Shown here: positions 1-7,616 of the stretch, piece by piece
Layout of the letters: each line of letters begins with the position of its first letter
How positions within the stretch are numbered: position 1 is the first letter of the stretch
NCBI GenBank assembly: GCA_027325115.1
Contig: DAHWFG010000424.1
Span: 1 to 19,163 of the forward strand
DNA: 19,163 nt
Reading direction: 5' to 3'
DNA from: JAKBCQ01 sp021807585
Lineage (GTDB): Bacteria; Planctomycetota; Planctomycetia; Isosphaerales; Isosphaeraceae
Translations under genes and position numbers: made by a program
The notes under the pieces: model-generated
Databases searched by the model: none
What the model was told of the DNA's origin: nothing
What the model saw: the letters and a program-made list of their open reading frames with translations, nothing else

Positions 1-2
1 CC

Positions 3-575
3 GCGGGCGCGGCGGCGATCGCGATCGCGATCGCGGGAGCGTATCTGATACCCGAAGCGATAATTTATCGTTCGCCGTTCCGACAACCGTACTCGCCGCG
101 GCTCGCATCGGCGATTCGCCTTTGTTATTATACCATGTTGATTATGTTTTTGGCGTGGCTGAGGGTCCGCACCAACGGTCGCTCGGCGCTTTATGTGTTG
201 TTATTGTGGCTCGTTCCGCTTTCGTCAACATTCTCTTTGTTCCTTTTATTGCGAGACGTTTATCAACATGCGAACGCCGATCGAGGTCGGTTGACGAATT
301 CGAGAGTTTTCTTTTGCGATCCTTTCACGCGGTGGGCGGTGTTCGTTTACGGGCAGGACATGCACGTGCCTCATCACCTGTTCCCGGCGATCCCGCATTA
401 TCGCCTTCGCAAGCTCCACGAGCTGTTGCGATCGACGCACGACGAATACGCGTCGCAGGTCGTCGAATGCCACGGTACGTTCAACGACCGCGGCGGGCGA
501 ACGACGATCCTCGACACACTAACGAAACCGAGAATCGATCACGCCGAATCCGTAGCTCAACGGGTCGTCGACTGA
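3..575 (+). CDS. Fatty acid desaturase-like protein, C-terminal part (5' end outside window)
   Basis: The frame is open from the left edge to a TGA at 573-575, so only the last 190 or so residues are present. The first part is hydrophobic, with a repeated Ala-Ile run and a membrane stretch around 135-250. Next come a YQHANADRG segment (261-284) and the histidine box HVPHH at 363-377, followed by LFPAIPHYRLRKLHELL. An HxxHH box followed by a PHYRL-type sequence is typical of the C-terminal di-iron ligand region of membrane fatty acid desaturases and related hydroxylases. These insert double bonds or oxidise acyl or isoprenoid chains in the membrane. The upstream HxxxH boxes would lie outside the window, so substrate and regiospecificity cannot be read. 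The last 35 residues are polar and look like a lineage-specific tail. Confidence 0.75.
   Translation, partial: AGAAAIAIAIAGAYLIPEAIIYRSPFRQPYSPRLASAIRLCYYTMLIMFLAWLRVRTNGRSALYVLLLWLVPLSSTFSLFLLLRDVYQHANADRGRLTNSRVFFCDPFTRWAVFVYGQDMHVPHHLFPAIPHYRLRKLHELLRSTHDEYASQVVECHGTFNDRGGRTTILDTLTKPRIDHAESVAQRVVD
15..35. repeat. Short tandem repeat of GCGATC
   Basis: The hexamer GCGATC occurs three times head to tail (15-32) and is followed by GCG. It lies inside the desaturase frame and encodes alternating Ala-Ile in a membrane segment. Each junction creates a GCGATCGC palindrome. It may simply reflect codon preference. Confidence 0.7.
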
Positions 576-641
576 TCGCTCCTCCCTCGATCCGTTTCGG
601 CGAACCGACCCGACTTGAATTGTAAACAGATGCAATTTTAT

Positions 642-739
642 TACAGTTACGAATCCGACGCGCAAGTATGATTCGATCAAAGAAAATATCAACTTAGCAT
701 TATTCACTAAACGCCCCTCTCTCGCATTTAGTAACTGTA
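642..739. repeat. Widely spaced 9-base inverted repeat TACAGTTAC / GTAACTGTA
   Basis: The arms at 642-650 and 731-739 are exact reverse complements, separated by 80 bases. Each contains TACAG or CTGTA, which resembles the TACA/TGTA half-sites of known BlaI and MecI operators. The wide spacing argues against a simple hairpin. Binding of the adjacent BlaI-type repressor is an inference. Confidence 0.4.
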
Positions 740-821
740 TCGGGTAATGAACCGACGCGATCTCTCGCTCCTTGAGATTCGATATCCTTCTCACTTCCTG
801 CTCCATTTCGATCCCTCGCTA

Positions 822-849
822 TTGACTTCTCCGACCGACCTGCTAAATT
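822..849 (+). promoter_or_regulatory. Candidate sigma70-type promoter of the blaI-blaR1-like operon
   Basis: TTGACT at 822-827 and TAAATT at 844-849 are 16 bases apart, about 55 bases before the BlaI start. The -10 hexamer lies inside the imperfect palindrome TGCTAAATTTACAGCA (841-856; arms TGCT and AGCA) and abuts TTACAG (849-854). A repressor bound there would block RNA polymerase, as expected for autoregulated blaI operons. Confidence 0.5.
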
Positions 850-902
850 TACAGCATGAGGTTGGTTTTTTAGCACCCCGCGGTCATCGGGGATTCATCG
901 AG

Positions 903-1295
903 ATGAAAGCCGAATCGAACCCGGCCGAGTTGAGTCGACGCGAGCGTCAGATCATGGATCTGATTTATCGCCTGGGGAAGGCGACCGCGGCCGAGGTTCG
1001 CACCGGGCTCGCCGACCCGCCAAGTTACTCCGCGGTGCGCGCCCTGCTCCGCGTCCTCGAAGAAAAAGGACACGTCCGCCACGAACACGACGGGCCTCGA
1101 TACGTTTATCTTCCAACGGTCTCGCGCGATAAGGCGAAACGCTCGGCGCTCGCTCGCGTCGTCCGCACCTTCTTCGACGGATCGATCGAAAACGCCGTCT
1201 CGACGCTCCTTGATTCGTCCGCCAAAAAACTCTCCGACGAAGAACTCGACCGTCTCGCCTTCCTCATCGAACGCGCCCGAAAACAAGGGAGATGA
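903..1295 (+). CDS. blaI: BlaI/MecI-type transcriptional repressor
   Basis: A 130-residue protein, the usual size for the BlaI/MecI/CopY family of winged-helix repressors. Residues 9-72 form the DNA-binding domain: LSRRERQIMDLIYRLGKATAAEV, then the recognition-helix region SYSAVRALLRVLEEKGHV, then the wing HEHDGPRYVYLP. Residues 75-130 form the helical dimerisation part, ending in LSDEELDRLAFLIERAR. In this family the repressor holds its own operon off and is released when the partner protease BlaR1 is activated. The start at 903 is chosen because the family begins this way; the frame is also open to an ATG at 747, which lies ahead of the promoter candidate. The stop overlaps the next ATG (ATGA, 1292-1295), so the two genes are translationally coupled. 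The target genes beyond this operon are unknown. Confidence 0.88.
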   Translation: MKAESNPAELSRRERQIMDLIYRLGKATAAEVRTGLADPPSYSAVRALLRVLEEKGHVRHEHDGPRYVYLPTVSRDKAKRSALARVVRTFFDGSIENAVSTLLDSSAKKLSDEELDRLAFLIERARKQGR

Positions 1296-4200
1296 CGATG
1301 CACCCTGATTTTCATATCCTTGATCCCCTCCATTCGTCGACGTCGCTCATCCTTCTGATCACGATCGAGACGACCCTCGTCGTCGCGCTCGCGGCGATCG
1401 TCGCGATCGCCGGGAAAAAAGCCTCGGCGGCGTCTCGTGCGATCGTCTGGATCGGAGCGATCGCGGCAACAATCGCAATCCCGATCGTCGCGCTCGTCTC
1501 TCCTGGTTTCGGAATTCCTCTCCTCGACAATCGCGACGAGGCGAATCGATCGAGCCTCGTCACGCGATCGACTTCGGCCGAAATGCCATCCTCGCCGTCG
1601 AATCATGATCGCGTGCAATTTCATTTATCATATGAAGAATCAAAAGGCCCTCGCCTATCTGAATCAAACACCGCTTCTCCAACTCGTTTCGTCGATCCAC
1701 TCCGAACGCGAACGATGCATTCCAATCCCACGCCACAAAAGGCGAGCGTTCTCGCTTCGATCGTCTTCATGATCTGGCCGATCGGTTTCATGATCTCGAT
1801 CCTCTCGAATATCATCGCTTTCATTCGCCTGAGGTCGATCGAGATACGCTCGGAGCGAATCGAATCGGGATCAATACGCGATCTGATGGACGAAATTCTT
1901 ACTCGATTGAAAATCCAAAAGCGCGTTCCGTTGATTAAGGGATGCGCCGACGTCATGCCGATGACGTGGGGAACGATTCGTCCGATCGTGCTTTTGCCGA
2001 GCGGGGTCGAAGCGTGGAGCGACGATCGATCGCGAGTCGTCCTCACGCATGAAGCTGCGCATATTCGTAGGCTCGATCATTTCACACAGGCGATTGCGCG
2101 GTGCGCCGTCGCGATCCACTGGTTCAACCCGTTCGTAAGGGTCGCGGCGAAAGCCCTGCGAATCGAAAGCGAACGCGCCTGCGACGATCTGACGCTCGAA
2201 CTCGGAGAAACGCCTTCGATCTACGCGGCGGTGTTGTTGGAAACTGCGCGATCGTATCGCGACTCGCGGTTTCCGCTCGGAACCGCCGGAATCGCGGTCG
2301 CGCGAAAATCGAGGCTTGAGGCGCGGGTGTCGGCGATCCTCGACCCGTTGCGCAATCGACAAGAGATATCGCGACGGTCATTGATCGCGATTGTATCGAC
2401 GTTTTTATTGATGTCGATTATTTTGGGATCGATCCGCCCGACGATGAGAACCGCTTCGGCCGCGCCGCCGAAGACCGAGGCGAGGTCGAAGGTTACCGAT
2501 CTCGTCAAGCGGCCGAGCGGGCCGATGTCGTTCGGCGGTCGTGTGATCGATCTCGAAACGAAAAAGCCGATCGAAGGGGCGAAAATCGTCGTCAATCGCT
2601 TCATCCCTGGAATCGATCGCAAGGACGCGCCCGCGTGGGTCGGCGACGAAACGCTAAGAAGCGACGCCGACGGCCGATTCACGCTCGCGTTCACCGCCGA
2701 GCAAATCGCCGAGACCGGAGTCGGATTCATAATCTATTTCGATCATCCAGATTATATCAAACGACGAAGCCGACGATCGTCGCTGATCGAATTCATTCGA
2801 TCGATCGAAGCCGGAGAGAAACCGTTTTTTGAAACGATCTTTCTTGAACACGGGCTCGAGTATTCAGGCGAATTCGTCGATCCCGAGGGTCGAGCAGTTC
2901 CGAATGTTCATCTGCATTTTGATACTTATGGAATGAGTGATTATCATTACAAAGATTATCCTGTAAATGATACGACCTCGGACCTTCAAGGCCGATTTCG
3001 CGTTCGATTATCGAAGACTCGTTTGTTAAGAATGTATGCGACACCCTCCGAACACGCGACGTATTACGCGTTTTACGGGACGCATGATTTCGATCATCCC
3101 AAAGACGTCTGGGCGCAGACGGATCTCGGTCGGATCACGCTGGAACGAGGCGTACGCGTTTCGGGAAAGTTGATCGGACTCGACGGTAAACCGCTAGCGG
3201 GAGAGAGCGTGGAAATCGTCGGGCGATTGAACGCACGAGCCGGCAGAACCGCGACGACCGCCCTCGACGGATCATTCTCGTTCGCTCCGCTAACTTCGAG
3301 TTCATATATCATCGAATCCCGGGGTCGAGGCGAGGAGGCGGGAGAGGATCTGATCGAAGAGAATTCACACCGCTCAGAACGTATTATAAAACCTGTTACT
3401 ATTGATTTGAAGAACACCGACGTTTTTAAAAGCGTCGAACTTCATGAAAGCCCGTCGATTCGATTCGCGGCGAGATTCGTCGATTCCAAAGGGCGATCGA
3501 CCCGAGGATACAGAGTCCATATCCGAGGAAACTTTCCCGGCGAGCCCGATCTGGAAAACCCGCGTTTTGAACAGCTCGACGGCCCTGTCGACTTTCTACC
3601 CACGGTCGACGGTAAGCCGTTGTTGAAGGGTCCCGTCAAAACGCCTCGAAAAATCATCTGGAACGTTTATGCGAATCCCGATCATGAAGGAAAGGTGCGT
3701 TTGCGCCTGCCAAAAGGGATCTACAACTTTAAAGCTGAGACGTTTCCTGAAGATTCTGAGATCGGTTTAAGAACGCGAATTGATTCGAAATCTCCGCCGA
3801 TATTTTGGGGGAGAATCAATTCCGGGTTCGTTGACTCGGATCTAACCGATGTTCAATTTATATGTTATCATTCTCCTCAGATTCTATTACATATTAAAAC
3901 AGACGGTGGAGAGCATCTTCCCGAGCCGATATTTCGATTCTGTTCTTTTGTCGATAACGGAGGAGGTTATGGAGAACGATTCGAAGAGATCAAACCCGGA
4001 GAGTATCGGACCGTTTCGATCTTGCCCGATCTCGAATACGAGATTTCGGCTTACGCTCCCGGTTACTTCGCATCGAAGATCCCTCACGTCAACCTGCCCG
4101 AAGGCGCCTCGGCCGAATACACGATCCGGCTCAAAAAGAAGCCCGAGCCCGCCAAGATCGGCGACGCCGCGCCCCCGTTCACCGCCAAGACGCTCGACGG

Positions 4201-4585
4201 CCGGACAATCAATCTCATAGATTTCAAAGGAAAGTATGTGCTGCTTGATTTTTTCACCGTCATGAATCGCTCGGTATTGAGTGAAGCACTCATTCTTAAA
4301 GACATCTCCAAGAAATTCGGCGACGATCCACGATTCGCGATGATCGGTTTCAGCATAGATCGCGATTTCGATTCGGCGAGAAAGATCGCGAGCGACAACA
4401 AGCTGGATTGGCCGCGAACCGTTCTGATCGAAGGCACGAACGACCCGATCGCCGCTGCTTACGGCGCGAACGATTATCCCTCGATCTATCTCGTCGATCC
4501 CCAGGGAAAGCTTATCGCCAAAGACCTGCGCGGAAACGCGATCGAGGCCGCGGTTTCCAGGGCGCTTGGAGAAGTTAAAAAATAA
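1292..4585 (+). CDS. BlaR1-like M56 metallopeptidase with regulatory-like repeats and C-terminal thioredoxin-fold domain
   Basis: A 1097-residue membrane protein, much longer than classical BlaR1 (about 600). Membrane segments lie near 18-40, 48-70, 151-180 and 363-381. The M56 zinc peptidase has HEAAH at 253-257, HWFNP at 276-280 and a third zinc ligand candidate E294 in ERACDD, so it looks catalytically intact. After the last membrane segment, about 570 residues contain several beta-sandwich units of the carboxypeptidase-regulatory type, starting near 412, 521, 620 and 718. Residues 954-1097 form a TlpA/AhpC-like thioredoxin fold. Where CxxC is expected the sequence is MNRSV (991-995), and no cysteine occurs in the domain. 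There is no penicillin-binding domain. By family logic it senses an envelope signal and triggers cleavage of the upstream repressor. The ATG at 1298 has better Shine-Dalgarno spacing (AAGGGAG, 1285-1291) and may be the true start. Confidence 0.85.
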   Translation: MTMHPDFHILDPLHSSTSLILLITIETTLVVALAAIVAIAGKKASAASRAIVWIGAIAATIAIPIVALVSPGFGIPLLDNRDEANRSSLVTRSTSAEMPSSPSNHDRVQFHLSYEESKGPRLSESNTASPTRFVDPLRTRTMHSNPTPQKASVLASIVFMIWPIGFMISILSNIIAFIRLRSIEIRSERIESGSIRDLMDEILTRLKIQKRVPLIKGCADVMPMTWGTIRPIVLLPSGVEAWSDDRSRVVLTHEAAHIRRLDHFTQAIARCAVAIHWFNPFVRVAAKALRIESERACDDLTLELGETPSIYAAVLLETARSYRDSRFPLGTAGIAVARKSRLEARVSAILDPLRNRQEISRRSLIAIVSTFLLMSIILGSIRPTMRTASAAPPKTEARSKVTDLVKRPSGPMSFGGRVIDLETKKPIEGAKIVVNRFIPGIDRKDAPAWVGDETLRSDADGRFTLAFTAEQIAETGVGFIIYFDHPDYIKRRSRRSSLIEFIRSIEAGEKPFFETIFLEHGLEYSGEFVDPEGRAVPNVHLHFDTYGMSDYHYKDYPVNDTTSDLQGRFRVRLSKTRLLRMYATPSEHATYYAFYGTHDFDHPKDVWAQTDLGRITLERGVRVSGKLIGLDGKPLAGESVEIVGRLNARAGRTATTALDGSFSFAPLTSSSYIIESRGRGEEAGEDLIEENSHRSERIIKPVTIDLKNTDVFKSVELHESPSIRFAARFVDSKGRSTRGYRVHIRGNFPGEPDLENPRFEQLDGPVDFLPTVDGKPLLKGPVKTPRKIIWNVYANPDHEGKVRLRLPKGIYNFKAETFPEDSEIGLRTRIDSKSPPIFWGRINSGFVDSDLTDVQFICYHSPQILLHIKTDGGEHLPEPIFRFCSFVDNGGGYGERFEEIKPGEYRTVSILPDLEYEISAYAPGYFASKIPHVNLPEGASAEYTIRLKKKPEPAKIGDAAPPFTAKTLDGRTINLIDFKGKYVLLDFFTVMNRSVLSEALILKDISKKFGDDPRFAMIGFSIDRDFDSARKIASDNKLDWPRTVLIEGTNDPIAAAYGANDYPSIYLVDPQGKLIAKDLRGNAIEAAVSRALGEVKK

Positions 4586-4642
4586 TGATCTTGTAACATC
4601 TTCATTTTTTATGAATGATTTATTTTTATTATCTATTTAATT

Positions 4643-4665
4643 CGCGGGACTCGCTTCGACCCGCG
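4643..4665. terminator. GC-rich hairpin downstream of the BlaR1-like gene
   Basis: CGCGGG (4643-4648) pairs with CCCGCG (4660-4665) around an 11-base loop, with a further TT/AA pair beyond a one-base bulge. It lies about 60 bases after the stop codon. No T-run follows, so it is at best an imperfect terminator. Confidence 0.3.
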
Positions 4666-4876
4666 GAATCAACCGCCGGCGAATCGCTTGATTCGTCGAG
4701 CGGAATCGATCGATCGTCGACTTCAACTTTCCAAGTCGTCGTTGACCCGAGGACGACGATCGGTCATCTTCATACGATCGGGCGATTGCGGTTGAGCCCG
4801 CGTCGGCGCCTCGCCGAGACGTTTTTCTCGAGTTCGGCGGACGTCTCGTCGTCGTCTTGCAATCGTCCCATAGATC

Positions 4877-4881
4877 AAGGA
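4877..4881 (+). promoter_or_regulatory. Ribosome binding site deciding the start at 4890
   Basis: AAGGA ends 8 bases before the ATG at 4890. The earlier in-frame ATG at 4857 has no such site, so the shorter form starting MDQT is preferred. Confidence 0.5.
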
Positions 4882-4889
4882 TTCTCGCG

Positions 4890-5954
4890 ATGGACCAGAC
4901 GATTGTCGCGCAACTCATTCGCAAGAACAATCGCGTGACGACGGCGACGGGAGGGATTTTGATCCTCGCGGCGCTCGGAATCGCGACGATCAGCGAGCGA
5001 TTCTTGAGCAACGCGCTCCGCGGGCCTTTTCCCATCGATAACGCCAAATTGATCGCGATCGCCGATCCCGCCAAGCTCGACCGCCATTTCGTCACGATCG
5101 TCCCCGACCGAGCAGTCGAAACGGGTTACGGATTCACCGAAAAAGGGAAGATCGTGGCGCGTTACCTGATCCTGATCGTCAATCAGCGGGCGCTTTTGAC
5201 AAAAGTGGGCGCCGACGAGCCGATCCTCGCCTCCTACTCGGGCCGCCTCACGCGTTATTCCGAACTCGAACGCAACAAGGTGATGGCCGAACTTTCGGTG
5301 CAAAATCCGCGCTTGCTCGAATTGAGCCTCCCGTTCGTCCTCGATTCCCATTATCGATTCAAATTGAATGGATGGATTTTAACGTTGATCATTGCGCTCG
5401 GGGGAATGATCGGCGTATCATTGATGGCGCTCGCGTTATCGAGATCGCGCGAGATTCGCAGGCATCCGTTGGCCAAAACCCTGGCGAAATACGGCGATCC
5501 CGACGAGATCGCCGCGGCGATCGATCGCGAGGCCGCGGAAAACGGGGTCGATTTCGGCGACGCGTGGGTGACGAACACCTGGCTTGTCTCCACCAAATGC
5601 GCGCTCCCGCTCGAAGAAATTGTTTGGGTTTATATTTATATTTTCAATTCTCATGGAGCGAAAAGTTATTTCTTAAATGTTCGCGATCGATCGGGGCGTT
5701 ATCGTCAGCTTAAACAATCGCAAAAGAAGGTCGAGGCGATGCTCGGCGAGATCGTGAGGCGCGCCCCCTGGGTGATCGCGGGGTATACAAAGGAGTTGAT
5801 GAAACTATGGAACCGCGACAAGGCGAAGTTGTACGCGCTCGTCGACGAGCGTCGCAAGGGTATTGAGGAGGATCGCGATAAGGCGAGGCGAGCGGGATCG
5901 ACCGCAGCGATCGTGGGGCCGGAAGACCTTGAAGATATCGACGATCAAGAATGA
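4890..5954 (+). CDS. Two-TM membrane protein of unknown function
   Basis: A 354-residue protein I cannot assign to a characterised family; it recalls DUF6709-type proteins, with low certainty. Membrane segments lie at about 18-36 and 158-184. Between them is an extracytoplasmic domain of about 120 residues. Residues 185-354 should be cytoplasmic: a helical stretch RRHPLAKTLAKYGDPDEIAAAIDRE, then a beta-rich part with DAWVTNTWLVST, PLEEIVWVYIYIFNS and YFLNVRDRSGRY, reminiscent of a small PH-like sheet domain, and then a charged helix rich in Lys, Arg and Glu. The protein ends in an acidic tail. It is flanked by about 300-base gaps on both sides, so it is probably transcribed alone. Nearness to the MacAB cassette may be chance. 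Confidence 0.8.
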   Translation: MDQTIVAQLIRKNNRVTTATGGILILAALGIATISERFLSNALRGPFPIDNAKLIAIADPAKLDRHFVTIVPDRAVETGYGFTEKGKIVARYLILIVNQRALLTKVGADEPILASYSGRLTRYSELERNKVMAELSVQNPRLLELSLPFVLDSHYRFKLNGWILTLIIALGGMIGVSLMALALSRSREIRRHPLAKTLAKYGDPDEIAAAIDREAAENGVDFGDAWVTNTWLVSTKCALPLEEIVWVYIYIFNSHGAKSYFLNVRDRSGRYRQLKQSQKKVEAMLGEIVRRAPWVIAGYTKELMKLWNRDKAKLYALVDERRKGIEEDRDKARRAGSTAAIVGPEDLEDIDDQE

Positions 5955-6069
5955 TTGATCCGCATTTGGTTGTTGAGCACCAAAGCGAAGGCGCATCGCT
6001 CGTCTTGCCAAAGGATCGAGCGAGCGATCCCGCTTCAAACGGCCGGTGGTGTCGCGGGTACATCCGATA

Positions 6070-6124
6070 AGATTAGGGAATCTACGAAACCTGGGAGAGA
6101 TGATTCGCTTACCGAATCGCTCTC
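6070..6124. repeat. Two adjacent hairpins upstream of macA
   Basis: AGATT-AGGG-AATCT (6070-6083) is a 5-bp stem with a tetraloop. The second is longer: GATTCG (6102-6107) pairs with CGAATC (6113-6118) around loop CTTAC. Beyond a small internal loop, GAGAG (6095-6099) pairs with CTCTC (6120-6124). No T-run follows, so they are not canonical terminators. The second touches the -35 candidate at 6123, so it may be an operator. Confidence 0.45.
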
Positions 6125-6151
6125 GACTCCCCCTTCACACGCGTCTATAGT
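6123..6151 (+). promoter_or_regulatory. Candidate promoter of the macAB-like operon
   Basis: TCGACT at 6123-6128 and TATAGT at 6146-6151 are 17 bases apart, roughly 95 bases before the adaptor start. The -10 is good and the -35 matches TTGACA at four of six positions. Confidence 0.35.
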
Positions 6152-6246
6152 AATTGCATCGTTTCGCTGAACTCGTTCCATCCAGACGAAGCAACCGTAT
6201 CCGGACGATTCACAGAACCCATCCGAGTTTGGGAGATTGACGTCGC

Positions 6247-7515
6247 ATGACACGCGCATTGCGTGACGACCTCGCGTCACTTCGGATTGAACGGAGCGAC
6301 AAGCCTTCGATCGTGAGATCGAGCGGGCCTGGGCCGCGCGGAACGGGTCGCAATTGGGCGTCGACGTTCTCTTCTTTGGCGACGATTGCGTTGATCGGTG
6401 GGTTGGGAATCATCGGGTATGAGCAATACGAACGGTATAAACCCGCTCCGCTGGTTATGATCGCGCAATCGCAGCGAATGAGCGCCGCCGAGGCGGAGAT
6501 GGTTCTTTCGGCGAAGGGTTACGTCAAAGCGCGCGATCAGGCGTTGATCGGAGTGAAGGCATCGGGACGAGTGGAGCGGGTTCTTGTCGACGAGGGTCAA
6601 AAGGTTAAAAAAGGGGATCTGATTGCGATTCTCGAGCACGGAGACATCGAAGCCGTGCTCGACGCCCGCCGCGCCACGCTCGAACGAACCTTGGCGCAGA
6701 TCCAAGAGGCGAAGGCGACATTGCTCGAAAAGGAACACCGCGCCGACCGCGCCCGCAAACTGCTCGATTCCAGGCACATCTCGGCCGAGGACCTCGATCG
6801 CGACTTGACCGAACTCGAGGTGGCGCGAGCCAAGCAGTTCGCGCTCGAGGCCGATCTCAAACTGGTTCAAGCGCAAATTCGCGAATCGCAAGAATCGTAC
6901 AACAACATGTTCATTCATGCTCCATTTGATGGCGTGGTGTTGTCGAAAGACGCCGACGTCGGCGAGACGATTACGCCGGGGTCGCTCGCCGACGCGGGTC
7001 GGGGTTCGGTGGCGACGATCGCCGATCTTGATCGGGTGGACATTGAGGCCGACGTGACCGAGGGTTTGTTGGGGAAGCTTTCGATCGGTCAGGCTGCGGA
7101 GGCGACAGTCGACGCGTTTCCCGACAGGCGTTATCACGGTCGAATCAATAAGGTGGTGCCGCTCGGTGATCGGACGCGTGGAACGGTGAAGGTGAAGGTC
7201 GAAATCGAAGACTGTGACGGCAGACTTTTCCCCGATCTTGTATCGACGGTTTATTTCTTGTCGGATCGAAGCAAGTCTCGATCTCAAAGCGGCGATTTGG
7301 TTATTTATATTCCCAAATCGGCGATCATTACGCGCAATCGCGAGACGTTCGTCTGGGTTTACCGCGAGGAAGGGACTGTGACCAAGCGATTCATTGAAGT
7401 CGAGCCCGCGAAGGGAGATTCGGCGCGGGTGCTCAAGGGAATCGACGCGGGGGTTTCGATCGTCGTCGATCCGCCTTCGACCTTGAAGGAAAACGATCGC
7501 GTTCGAACGCAATAA
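6247..7515 (+). CDS. macA: MacA/HlyD-type periplasmic adaptor of an ABC efflux system
   Basis: A 422-residue membrane fusion protein. An N-terminal cytoplasmic stretch of about 38 residues precedes a single membrane anchor (about 40-58). The first lipoyl half is at 98-132 (GVKASGRVERVLVDEGQKVKKGD), followed by a helical hairpin (133-218) and the second lipoyl half (223-245, IHAPFDGVVLSKDADVGE). A beta-barrel (about 262-338) and a membrane-proximal domain (350-420) follow. Such adaptors hexamerise in the periplasm and link an ABC permease to an outer membrane channel; no TolC-like gene is visible here. It is the first gene of a four-gene set with the ATPase and two permeases. GGGAG at 6231-6235 lies 11 bases before the ATG. 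The substrate cannot be predicted. Confidence 0.88.
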   Translation: MTRALRDDLASLRIERSDKPSIVRSSGPGPRGTGRNWASTFSSLATIALIGGLGIIGYEQYERYKPAPLVMIAQSQRMSAAEAEMVLSAKGYVKARDQALIGVKASGRVERVLVDEGQKVKKGDLIAILEHGDIEAVLDARRATLERTLAQIQEAKATLLEKEHRADRARKLLDSRHISAEDLDRDLTELEVARAKQFALEADLKLVQAQIRESQESYNNMFIHAPFDGVVLSKDADVGETITPGSLADAGRGSVATIADLDRVDIEADVTEGLLGKLSIGQAAEATVDAFPDRRYHGRINKVVPLGDRTRGTVKVKVEIEDCDGRLFPDLVSTVYFLSDRSKSRSQSGDLVIYIPKSAIITRNRETFVWVYREEGTVTKRFIEVEPAKGDSARVLKGIDAGVSIVVDPPSTLKENDRVRTQ

Positions 7516-7616
7516 TCGGCCGGTCTGAGCGAATCGACTCGATACTTGGTCGATCTCCGACACGACCTGAGATCGAATCGCACGGCAAGGCGGTTTCAAT
7601 AGGGGCTTTTCGGAAC

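Larger units (their letters stand above)
576..902. other. Intergenic region between desaturase and blaI, with inverted repeat and promoter
   Basis: There is no convincing gene here. The in-frame ATG at 747 would add 52 residues to BlaI that do not resemble the family, and the promoter candidate at 822-849 lies downstream of it. The region is AT-richer than the genes. It holds a perfect 9-base inverted repeat, TACAGTTAC (642-650) and GTAACTGTA (731-739), and a further TTACAG at 849-854. No clear rho-independent terminator follows the desaturase gene. Confidence 0.6.
4586..4889. other. Intergenic region after the BlaR1-like gene
   Basis: About 300 bases without a convincing gene. The first 55 bases are AT-rich, with a weak AT hairpin (TTCAT-TTTTT-ATGAA, 4601-4615). 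A GC-rich hairpin follows at 4643-4665. A TTGACC at 4744-4749 lacks a good -10 partner, so no firm promoter for the next gene is seen. Confidence 0.5.

Noticed and set aside
747..902. N-terminal extension of BlaI from the ATG at 747
   Set aside because: The promoter candidate lies downstream of that ATG and the extra residues do not resemble the family.
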